From positions 1 to 6,522 of the forward strand of contig JAJRTM010000271.1 of NCBI GenBank assembly GCA_024278285.1: DNA of 6,522 nucleotides, read 5' to 3'. This document shows positions 1 to 5,533 of the stretch, piece after piece. The notes under the pieces were generated by a model, which was given only the letters and a program-made list of their open reading frames with translations, was not told the origin of the DNA and did not search any database. Source of the DNA: Planctomycetota bacterium (lineage in GTDB: Bacteria; Planctomycetota; Planctomycetia; Planctomycetales; Planctomycetaceae). The position numbers and the translations under genes are program-made. Within the stretch, counting starts at the first letter, position 1. Each line of letters begins with the position of its first letter.

Positions 1-146
1 AAGTACCATTATCAAATTCCTCTCAACCCCTGGGCCGCCCTCGCGGTTGCAGAAGTTTACACGGGATTATTCTTCCTGATCCCTTGATGTTGGATTCGCC
101 ATAATTATTCAGCGCTGTTTGATTTTCACCGGAAATTTGCCTGTTG
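1..146. other. Left-edge region without a supported gene
   Basis: No complete gene is visible here. On the plus strand the frame starting at base 1 is open to a TGA at 85-87 and reads ...NPWAALAVAEVYTGLFFLIP, which could be the hydrophobic C-terminal tail of a gene entering from the left. The other two plus frames are also open over most of the stretch (stops at 76-78 and 108-110), so 28 codons is weak evidence. If the tail is real, that gene would converge on the minus-strand propeller gene, with the palindromic element 147-223 between the two 3' ends. Bases 102-138 hold one copy of a direct repeat that recurs near 1953-1986. Confidence 0.35.
102..138 (+). repeat. Dispersed direct repeat, copy 1
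   Basis: The segment begins TAATTATTCAGCGCTGTTTG. It matches 1953-1986 (TAACTATTCAGCGATGTTTG, then TTTCACAGGAATTT) at about 31 of 34 aligned positions, with three single-base gaps. In this copy it lies 8 bp to the left of the large palindromic element 147-223. In copy 2 a degenerate half of the same palindrome follows. The shared order suggests both are parts of one composite repeat family. The match was found by eye; its genome-wide copy number is unknown. Confidence 0.6.
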
Positions 147-223
147 GTAGGGTCCGCTATTGCGGACCACCGCATGAGATGGGGCATCAACCTCCCATCG
201 TGGTCCGCAATAGCGGACCCTAC
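147..223. repeat. Nested palindromic (REP/BIME-like) element
   Basis: Two 24-bp arms, 147-170 and 200-223, are perfect reverse complements. Each arm also contains a shorter palindrome: GGTCCGC-TATT-GCGGACC at 151-168 and GGTCCGC-AATA-GCGGACC at 202-219. The central 29 bp adds a further stem, GATGGG (178-183) with CCCATC (194-199). The element can therefore fold as one long hairpin or as two adjacent small hairpins. It starts 4 bp beyond the TAA of the minus-strand propeller gene, where it could protect the mRNA 3' end or block transcription. There is no U-tract after it on the minus strand; on the plus strand a short TTTT (226-229) follows. The layout is typical of mobile intergenic palindromes of the REP type, but that assignment is inference. 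Confidence 0.8.
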
Positions 224-227
224 GGTT

Positions 228-1178
228 TTAATCTTCCGGGGTGGTGAAGATGATCTTTTTGCCATCGGGGGACCAGCAGATGTCGCGTGGCCATTCGATT
301 TTCTGTCCCGGTTTCCAGGCACAAGGCTTTTGTTTCTGCGTGGGATCGATTTCGTAAAACTGCTTGATATCTTCTTCTGGGGAATGAATGGTACTCAGGA
401 TGAATTTACCGCTCGGGTGCCAGGTGCTATCTTCTGAAGGCTGTTTTTTCTCGACACTGTATTGCACTTTAATCCCCTTGACTCCTCGATCAATATCGAT
501 GGTGAGCAACTGTGGCTTGTTTTCTTTTGTCATCGCTTTCGTGCAGATCGATTTACTATCAGGCGACCAGCAACTGTTCCAGTAGAATTGACGAAACGGA
601 GCTTCCCCTGCAGGAAAGACATAGCGAAATGTTTCCTCTTGCGGATCGTATATCATCAAATTGGGGCCGCTGATGTAAACAGAATAGACAATCATTTTAC
701 CATTGGGGGACCACTGCGCTCCCCAGCCGTTTTTTTCGATCACCTCCCGTTTGGTACCATCTGCATTCATCATCCAAACGCCGTACGGTGAATAACGGCT
801 AAAGGCAAAGCGTTTTCCATCTGCCGACCAACTCGGCATCGCCCCATCTCCCAAATCTTTCATGCCGGTTCCATCGGCGTTGATCACCAGAATATGGGCC
901 TGCCGACCGTTCTTGCCATTTTGCGATTCCCAACCATCCATCGCAATTTTACTTCCATCGGGCGAGAATGCAGGAGACCCCAAAGAGGTATATTGAGGTG
1001 AAGTAAATAACTCCTTCAAATTTTTCCCATCCGCATCCATCATCCACAACACATGATGCCGTGTCTTCTTTTTCGGTTGTGCGTCTTCGTTCTCAGCCCA
1101 AAGTGATCGAGATTGAATCGCGCAGAGAGCAAGTAGCAGAAAAGAAGTTCGACCAACAGCATGAAAAATATGTATCAT
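228..1178 (-). CDS. Secreted TolB-like six-bladed PD40 beta-propeller protein
   Basis: This is a 316-residue protein with a signal peptide: hydrophobic core about 12-21, likely cleavage after LWA28. The mature part carries six PD40/TolB-type blade motifs: PAFSPDG (69-75), PSWSADG (115-121), AQWSPNG (154-160), SCWSPDS (202-208), STWHPSG (251-257) and ICWSPDG (300-306). Between blades there are loops of the MDADGKNL, INADGTGM and MNADGTKR type. This is the propeller of TolB and related periplasmic proteins without the N-terminal TolB domain, so it is not TolB itself. No catalytic domain is present, and a scaffold or ligand-binding role is the most that can be inferred. The start at 1178 was chosen because AAGGAA lies at a suitable distance upstream and the signal peptide begins there. 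The frame continues upstream to an ATG at 1361, but those 61 residues are basic, have no ribosome site and would bury the signal peptide. The gene is transcribed away from the operon at 2077 onward and is probably unrelated to it. Confidence 0.85.
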   Translation of the reverse strand: MIHIFHAVGRTSFLLLALCAIQSRSLWAENEDAQPKKKTRHHVLWMMDADGKNLKELFTSPQYTSLGSPAFSPDGSKIAMDGWESQNGKNGRQAHILVINADGTGMKDLGDGAMPSWSADGKRFAFSRYSPYGVWMMNADGTKREVIEKNGWGAQWSPNGKMIVYSVYISGPNLMIYDPQEETFRYVFPAGEAPFRQFYWNSCWSPDSKSICTKAMTKENKPQLLTIDIDRGVKGIKVQYSVEKKQPSEDSTWHPSGKFILSTIHSPEEDIKQFYEIDPTQKQKPCAWKPGQKIEWPRDICWSPDGKKIIFTTPED

Positions 1179-1267
1179 GGCGTTTCCTTGCTTTTTGTTT
1201 TTCGGGTTTTTGGACTTTGGTTGAGTGCCACGGCTCTGTTGTTTCTCGCAACAGCCTTGGAATAGAA

Positions 1268-1273
1268 AGTATA
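1268..1273 (-). promoter_or_regulatory. Candidate -10 box for the propeller gene
   Basis: On the minus strand this reads TATACT, close to the sigma70 consensus TATAAT, about 90 bp before the start codon at 1178. No convincing -35 hexamer lies 16-18 bp upstream. The leader it would produce contains a hairpin (CTGTTG 1236-1241 with CAACAG 1249-1254). The call is tentative. Confidence 0.25.
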
Positions 1274-1395
1274 CCTGTTTATGCAGTCGCCTTTGGCTTG
1301 CCGTTAAACGAATTACCTGTAACTGTCCAGAACATATTGGACACAACCCTGCGAAATGCAAACTGGAGATGTGACAGTTATTGTTTCATCAATCC

Positions 1396-1423
1396 TGGCC
1401 CGACCACTTCAGTGGATGGGCTA
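1396..1423. repeat. Compact intergenic hairpin
   Basis: Nested arms TGGCCC (1396-1401) and GGGCTA (1418-1423), with one G-T wobble, enclose CCACT (1404-1408) and AGTGG (1411-1415) around a TC loop. It lies about 220 bp upstream of the propeller start and has no T-tract, so it does not look like an intrinsic terminator. It could be another dispersed palindrome or a regulatory structure; the sequence alone does not decide. Confidence 0.5.
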
Positions 1424-1876
1424 CCCAATTCTATTAAAATATCCTGTCAGTTTTTCGCGACGTTTCATTGAATAAGATACAAAATACATCTGCGAGCGGT
1501 GGACAGTGTGCGGATGGTAGTATTCATGGCAATAATATTCATAACAAATTCCCTATGATACTCCAAACTGATGGATCAGAATTATAACGGAAATATGAAT
1601 AATAGCTGAAAAACCACTCCGCAAACTGTTTTATTCAAGCCCTCGTTATTTTGAGTTCGCTGGTAAATCGAAAGTTGATTATTTGGGAAACCGCATTTGT
1701 CAGGATGGAAAGCCTAACCTACTTTTTTCTAAGGAATAGTTCCGAAATAAGTTCCCGGTATCTCGTAGGGTGCATCGCGACATTAAGCTTTACCACATTT
1801 ATTGAGTTGTTTTGCTGCGGTGTAGCCGTCGAGCATGGCGTGGAGTTTTGTCCCGCCTCGCCAGAGGATGAGCCAG

Positions 1877-1911
1877 GTAAAAGTCGTGAACGCTCAGCTC
1901 TTTACTTTTAC
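1877..1911. repeat. 8-bp perfect inverted repeat
   Basis: GTAAAAGT at 1877-1884 and ACTTTTAC at 1904-1911 are exact reverse complements separated by 19 bp. The pair lies about 110 bp upstream of the marR promoter. It might be an operator or part of a decayed element; no partner protein can be named. Confidence 0.4.
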
Positions 1912-1952
1912 GGTAACGCCACAAGTTACACTCACGCAGGCTGGCAAAAAGG

Positions 1953-2009
1953 TAACTATTCAGCGATGTTTGTTTCACAGGAATTTAGGTTACCTGTAGC
2001 GGATCCCAC
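1953..2009 (+). repeat. Dispersed repeat, copy 2, with degenerate half-palindrome
   Basis: Bases 1953-1986 repeat 102-138 (about 31 of 34 aligned positions). They are followed by TAGCGGATCCCAC (1997-2009), which resembles the TAGCGGACCCTAC end of the right arm of the palindromic element (211-223). This copy therefore carries the same left part but only one decayed half of the palindrome. It ends 12 bp before the -35 box of the marR promoter. Confidence 0.5.
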
Positions 2010-2021
2010 TCCAATGAATAC

Positions 2022-2050
2022 TTGACACAGTATTTGTCTACGTGTAATGT
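2022..2050 (+). promoter_or_regulatory. Sigma70-type promoter of the marR operon
   Basis: A perfect -35 TTGACA (2022-2027) is separated by exactly 17 bp from TAATGT (2045-2050), a -10 matching 4 of 6 consensus positions. Transcription would start near 2057, giving a leader of about 20 nt that carries GGAGA (2063-2067) 9 bp before the ATG at 2077. GACA (2024-2027) and TGTC (2035-2038) form an imperfect dyad centred at 2031 that overlaps the -35 box and spacer. That is a plausible operator for autorepression by the MarR protein, as is usual in that family; the operator role is inference. Confidence 0.65.
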
Positions 2051-2076
2051 AATAGAAAAGTTGGAGATAAGTCAGC

Positions 2077-2568
2077 ATGGCATCGAGTCGTTTACAGCGG
2101 GAACTGAAGAAGAAAAAGCCTTTTGATTCGCCTGAGCAGGAGGCGAATTTGAATATATTGCGCACTAATGATCAACTTGAAAATCGTCTTGGAAAGTTGT
2201 TTCGAGAATATGGCTTAACGGCTTCCCAGTATAATGTGCTGCGTATTATACGAGGGGAAGAGAAGCCGCTTCCCTCGCTGGAAATTGCAGGGCGAATGGT
2301 GCAGGTCGTCCCTGCGATTACGGGACTGATTGATCGGCTCGAAAAACAGGCTTTGGTTATCAGGAAACGCTGCAGTAAAGATCGGCGCGTCGTTTATATC
2401 GAAATTACCGACAAAGCTCTTGATATTCTAAAGCAAATGGACGATCCGCTGGCAGAATTGCACCGCAGCCTGATCGGTCATCTTACACGAAAAGAATTGA
2501 AGGAGCTTTCCCGGCTTCTGGAAAAAGCCCGGCAATCGGCAGAATACAATGGCGTGAAGCAATCCTGA
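2077..2568 (+). CDS. MarR-family winged helix-turn-helix transcriptional regulator
   Basis: The protein is 163 residues, close to the usual size for MarR proteins. Residues 24-60 form the N-terminal dimerisation helix and the start of the DNA-binding domain (LTASQYNVLRIIRG, 47-60). The recognition helix falls around 75-92 (VQVVPAITGLIDRLEKQ). The wing carries the family hallmark in RKRCSKDRRVVYIEIT (96-111), and the C-terminal helices (115-155) complete the dimer interface. MarR proteins bind palindromic operators as dimers and usually repress until they bind a small ligand or a cysteine is oxidised. The one visible cysteine, C99, is in the wing, not at the N-terminal site used by OhrR. The start is supported by GGAGA 9 bp upstream and a good promoter. 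As first gene of the run, 36 bp ahead of the ceramidase-like gene, it probably controls its own operon. The ligand is unknown. Confidence 0.92.
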   Translation: MASSRLQRELKKKKPFDSPEQEANLNILRTNDQLENRLGKLFREYGLTASQYNVLRIIRGEEKPLPSLEIAGRMVQVVPAITGLIDRLEKQALVIRKRCSKDRRVVYIEITDKALDILKQMDDPLAELHRSLIGHLTRKELKELSRLLEKARQSAEYNGVKQS

Positions 2569-2604
2569 TAAATTTCCGTTTGAAAGCTGCTGACTGGAAT
2601 AAAT

Positions 2605-4038
2605 ATGATGCTGAAATCTATCTGCTGTTTCAGTCTTACTCTGTTCATATTAGCATCGCAGGTGTTTGCGGAGGAGAAACCGCAGTTGCAGGTTGGGGCT
2701 GCCAGTCGTGTTATCAATAATCGTCTGGGTGGTTGGGTACAGGGAGCGGGGGTGCCTCGTGTTGCGACGAAGCAGCGCGATGACCTGGAAGCAAACGGGC
2801 TTTATCTTTCTGATGGTAAAACGCAACTGCTGTTGGTCAGTTGCGATCTGGTTGGTTTGAATTCATCGCATGTTGCTGCGATACGCGAAGCGATGGGTGA
2901 GGCAACAAAGATTCCGCCTCGCAATATTCTTATCACTTGCACGCACACTCATGGCGGCCCCTCACTAATAAAAACCAACTATTTAATGCCAATCGATTTG
3001 CCCTACGTGAATCGTCTGCAGGACTGGCTTGTGGAGCTTGCCAAAGAAGCGGTTGAATCTGCCCGTCCCGGAAAAATTGGATGGGGGAAAGGGAAAGCAC
3101 AAATCGGATTCAATCGACGTTTGTGCTGGGCGGATGGTTCGCATTCGATGCACGGCGATTCTTCACGTGCAGATTTTGCAGGTCTGGAAGGCCCCGATGA
3201 TCCGCAGCATCTGGCAATTTTTGCAGCAGATATCAACGGGAAGTTGATTGCAGTTTTGTATCACAACACAACGCATCCCACGATTTTTTATGCGGCTGGT
3301 ATCTACTCAGCAGATTTTCCCGGTGAGGCTCGCAAAATTCTTCGCAAACAACTGGGGAATATTCCCGTTTTGTATTTGAACGGTGCCCAAGGTGATATCG
3401 CGATCACGGACCAGCTTCACCCGCGCAAAGAATCGCGTGAAGAAAAACTCCTGCGAATTGCGAAGATGGTCGCGGATGCAACAATACGGTTATACAAAGA
3501 AGTTGAATATCACGAACACCCAGTGCTTGCTCACGCTAATGAAGATTTGAAAATTAACGTGCGACTCCCGCAGCCGGAACGACTTGTCGAAGCCCGTAAA
3601 ATACTCAAGCGAATCGATGCAGGCGAGAAAATTCGCGGGATGGAAATGATTATGGCTTTCGGGGCAGTACATCTGCAAAAAGTGTATGGCGAGAATCCGG
3701 TTGATACGATTCCGATTCATGCGATTCGTATCGGCGATGTTGCCTTAACGACTCAACCTTGCGAACTGTACTGCCAGTTTGGGCTGGATATTAAACGTCG
3801 CAGCCCCGCACCGATCACTGCAGTTGTTGGATTGGCAGATGGCTACGGCGGCTATTGCCCAACCATTTACGGAATTCTGGGAGGGGGCTATTCCGGGAAG
3901 CCAATCTACTGGACACGTCTGGAACAAAACGCCGGTTATAAAATCGTAGAAATATCCGGGCAGCTTCTCAATCAGATCTGGCGTCAACAAAATCTCAAAA
4001 CAGCCGTTTCCAACAATGAGGCAGGAGCCGACAAATGA
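2605..4038 (+). CDS. Exported neutral/alkaline ceramidase-like protein A
   Basis: The protein has 477 residues with a signal peptide (hydrophobic core about 5-19, likely cleavage after VFA22). It matches the N-terminal catalytic domain of the neutral/alkaline non-lysosomal ceramidase family and lacks the C-terminal domain of the classical enzymes. Zinc-site landmarks are present: CTHTHGGPS (112-120, H114 and H116), YHNTTHPT (219-226, H220 and H224), TQPCELYC (383-390, E387) and ADGYGGYCPT (411-420, Y414 or Y417). In classical ceramidases the nucleophilic serine sits in GDVSPN; here the corresponding stretch is NGAQGDIAIT (259-268), with alanine (A266) at that position. An ordinary ceramide hydrolysis mechanism is therefore doubtful, although a zinc hydrolase role remains possible. 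The gene starts ATGATG; the second ATG (2608) sits 8 bp from a weak GGAA and may be the true start. It ends in an ATGA overlap with the sulfatase gene, implying translational coupling. The family call is firm; the substrate is unknown. Confidence 0.85.
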   Translation: MMLKSICCFSLTLFILASQVFAEEKPQLQVGAASRVINNRLGGWVQGAGVPRVATKQRDDLEANGLYLSDGKTQLLLVSCDLVGLNSSHVAAIREAMGEATKIPPRNILITCTHTHGGPSLIKTNYLMPIDLPYVNRLQDWLVELAKEAVESARPGKIGWGKGKAQIGFNRRLCWADGSHSMHGDSSRADFAGLEGPDDPQHLAIFAADINGKLIAVLYHNTTHPTIFYAAGIYSADFPGEARKILRKQLGNIPVLYLNGAQGDIAITDQLHPRKESREEKLLRIAKMVADATIRLYKEVEYHEHPVLAHANEDLKINVRLPQPERLVEARKILKRIDAGEKIRGMEMIMAFGAVHLQKVYGENPVDTIPIHAIRIGDVALTTQPCELYCQFGLDIKRRSPAPITAVVGLADGYGGYCPTIYGILGGGYSGKPIYWTRLEQNAGYKIVEISGQLLNQIWRQQNLKTAVSNNEAGADK

Positions 4039-5528
4039 TTCGATTTTTCTCCCTGAGCCTGGTGCTGTTCACTTTTGCAAACTGCTTATCGAATGGGTTT
4101 GCTGAAGAGCGAATGAACGTGCTGTTTATTGCCGCAGATGACTTACGCCCAGAATTGGGCTGCTACGGTAAGTCGTACATCAAGTCTCCTCATATCGATA
4201 AGCTTGCCAGACGCGGAATGGTTTTTAATCGGGCGTATTGTCAGGTAGCAGTCTGTCGTGCCAGCCGTGTTTCCTTACTGACTGGTTTGCGACCGGACAG
4301 CACGGAAGTTTGGTCAAACGGGTCGCGACACAAGCATTTCCGTGATCACCTTCCGGATATCGTGACCCTTCCACAACAATTTAAGAAGCATGGTTACCGG
4401 ACAGTCTCTTTCGGGAAAATTTATCATGGTGCCTTCAATATACGAAACGGATGGAACGACACGGCTTCCTGGTCAGTCCCCTCCTGGTTTCCAGATCCCC
4501 GTTACTATTACACCGACAAGGGAGTGAAAGTTGCCCGGGAAGTTTTCGCAAAAAAAACGAAAGCGACTGACGCCAAAGTTGATGACTGGGTAAACCACTT
4601 CGTTCTTGGTCTTTCTCATGAAGCCCCCGATATCGATGATGATGTCCTTCAGGATGGTCAAATTGCAATTCGTGGCATAAAAGCTTTGCGCGAGAACAAA
4701 GATAAACCATTCTTTCTTGCTCTCGGTTTTCTCAAGCCTCATCTTCCATTTATTGCACCAAAAAAATACTGGGATATGTACCCGCCGGAAAAAGTTAAAA
4801 TTGCTTCCAATTTGTTTGCTCCCAAAAATGCCACTCGTTTTTCTCCGACCAATTGGGGGCACCCGCGAACTTATACAGACTTTCCCAATAAAGGAAATCC
4901 TTCCGGAGAACTGACCCGCGAGTTGACGCGCGGCTACGCTGCCTGTGTCAGTTATCTTGATGCTCAAATTGGTCGCGTTCTTGATGAACTCGACCGTCTT
5001 GGTCTTCGCGATAAAACGATCATCGTCTTGTGGGGCGATCATGGTTGGCACCTGGGGGAAAATCACATCTGGGGGAAAGCAACCAACTTCGAGCTTTCAA
5101 CCCGGGCACCGCTTATTGTCGTTGATCCCCGTATGAAAGCAGCCGGTTGTAAAACAGATGCCCTGGTGGAATTTGTCGATATCTATCCGACGTTATGCAA
5201 ACTCGCAAATCTTCCTTCGCCCGAGCATCTTGAAGGAACAAGTTTTGCCGTCCTGCTTGACCAGCCGGATTTATCATGGAAAACTGCTACGTTCAGCCAG
5301 ATTCCAAATAAGGGATATATGGGACGCTCCATCCGAACGAGCCAATACCGTTTCACGCAATGGACCCAAAAAAACAAATTGGGCGGCATCGAACTTTACG
5401 ACCACAAATCAGATCCGCAGGAAAATATCAATATCGCCAATGATCCCGAAAACGCCGAACTGGTGAAGCAACTTACGGATCAACTGAAAGCCGGCTGGAG
5501 CCAAGCGATTCCAACAAAGGAAAAATAA
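4035..5528 (+). CDS. Exported sulfatase, iduronate-2-sulfatase type
   Basis: This 497-residue type I formylglycine-dependent sulfatase has a signal peptide (core about 5-17, likely cleavage after GFA23). It would hydrolyse sulfate esters outside the cytoplasmic membrane. Metal and active-site features occur in order: FIAADD (31-36, D35 and D36); CRASR (74-78), in which C74 would become formylglycine, the nucleophile; FGKIYH (126-131, K128 and H131); KPHLPF (234-239); and GDHGWHLGE (334-342, D335 and H336), followed by K348. GLRPDSTEVW after the CxxSR motif and the overall order resemble the iduronate-2-sulfatase subfamily, though planctomycete members act on varied sulfated glycans. The motif is C-x-A-S-R, not the commoner C-x-P-S-R; alanine is allowed in C-x-[P/A]-x-R. 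The start codon shares ATGA with the stop of gene A, and GGAG lies 7 bp upstream. Maturation needs a formylglycine-generating enzyme or anSME, absent here. C17 does not form a standard lipobox. The exact substrate cannot be read from the sequence. Confidence 0.93.
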   Translation: MIRFFSLSLVLFTFANCLSNGFAEERMNVLFIAADDLRPELGCYGKSYIKSPHIDKLARRGMVFNRAYCQVAVCRASRVSLLTGLRPDSTEVWSNGSRHKHFRDHLPDIVTLPQQFKKHGYRTVSFGKIYHGAFNIRNGWNDTASWSVPSWFPDPRYYYTDKGVKVAREVFAKKTKATDAKVDDWVNHFVLGLSHEAPDIDDDVLQDGQIAIRGIKALRENKDKPFFLALGFLKPHLPFIAPKKYWDMYPPEKVKIASNLFAPKNATRFSPTNWGHPRTYTDFPNKGNPSGELTRELTRGYAACVSYLDAQIGRVLDELDRLGLRDKTIIVLWGDHGWHLGENHIWGKATNFELSTRAPLIVVDPRMKAAGCKTDALVEFVDIYPTLCKLANLPSPEHLEGTSFAVLLDQPDLSWKTATFSQIPNKGYMGRSIRTSQYRFTQWTQKNKLGGIELYDHKSDPQENINIANDPENAELVKQLTDQLKAGWSQAIPTKEK

Positions 5529-5533
5529 TAACC

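Larger units (their letters stand above)
1179..2021. other. Long non-coding gap with inverted repeats
   Basis: About 840 bp between the divergently transcribed propeller and marR genes. The longest plus-strand open frame (1651-2025, 124 codons) has no ribosome site, no recognisable domain and runs through the repeat at 1953-2009, so I do not call it. Structures seen are: a hairpin at 1236-1254; TGTCCA (1324-1329) with TGGACA (1338-1343), an 8-nt-spaced dyad; a compact hairpin at 1396-1423; GTAAAAGT (1877-1884) with ACTTTTAC (1904-1911); and the direct repeat at 1953-1986. The stretch from about 1480 to 1750 is AT-rich with no structure I can name. The region looks like a landing zone for small repeats or decayed mobile DNA. 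Confidence 0.6.

Noticed and set aside
147..230. Palindrome as an ordinary rho-independent terminator for the propeller gene
   Set aside because: No T-tract follows the stem in the direction of that gene, and each arm being a palindrome is not a terminator trait.
23..437. Open frames on both strands reading through the palindrome (peptides with GSAIADH and WSAIADPT)
   Set aside because: These peptides are translations of the palindromic repeat itself, and the frames overlap the propeller gene.
1179..1361. N-terminal extension of the propeller gene to an ATG at 1361
   Set aside because: The extra 61 residues are basic and unstructured, have no ribosome site, and would place the obvious signal peptide internally; AAGGAA precedes the ATG at 1178.
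1651..2025. 124-codon open frame on the plus strand
   Set aside because: No ribosome site, no domain, odd composition, and its 3' third runs through a dispersed repeat and stops at the marR promoter.
4035..4103. Sulfatase as a lipoprotein with C17 as lipid anchor
   Set aside because: The residues before C17 (FAN) do not fit a lipobox; GFA-EE downstream fits ordinary signal peptidase cleavage.
4473..5066. 197-codon minus-strand frame inside the sulfatase gene
   Set aside because: Antisense shadow of a strongly supported sulfatase; no start signal or recognisable domain.
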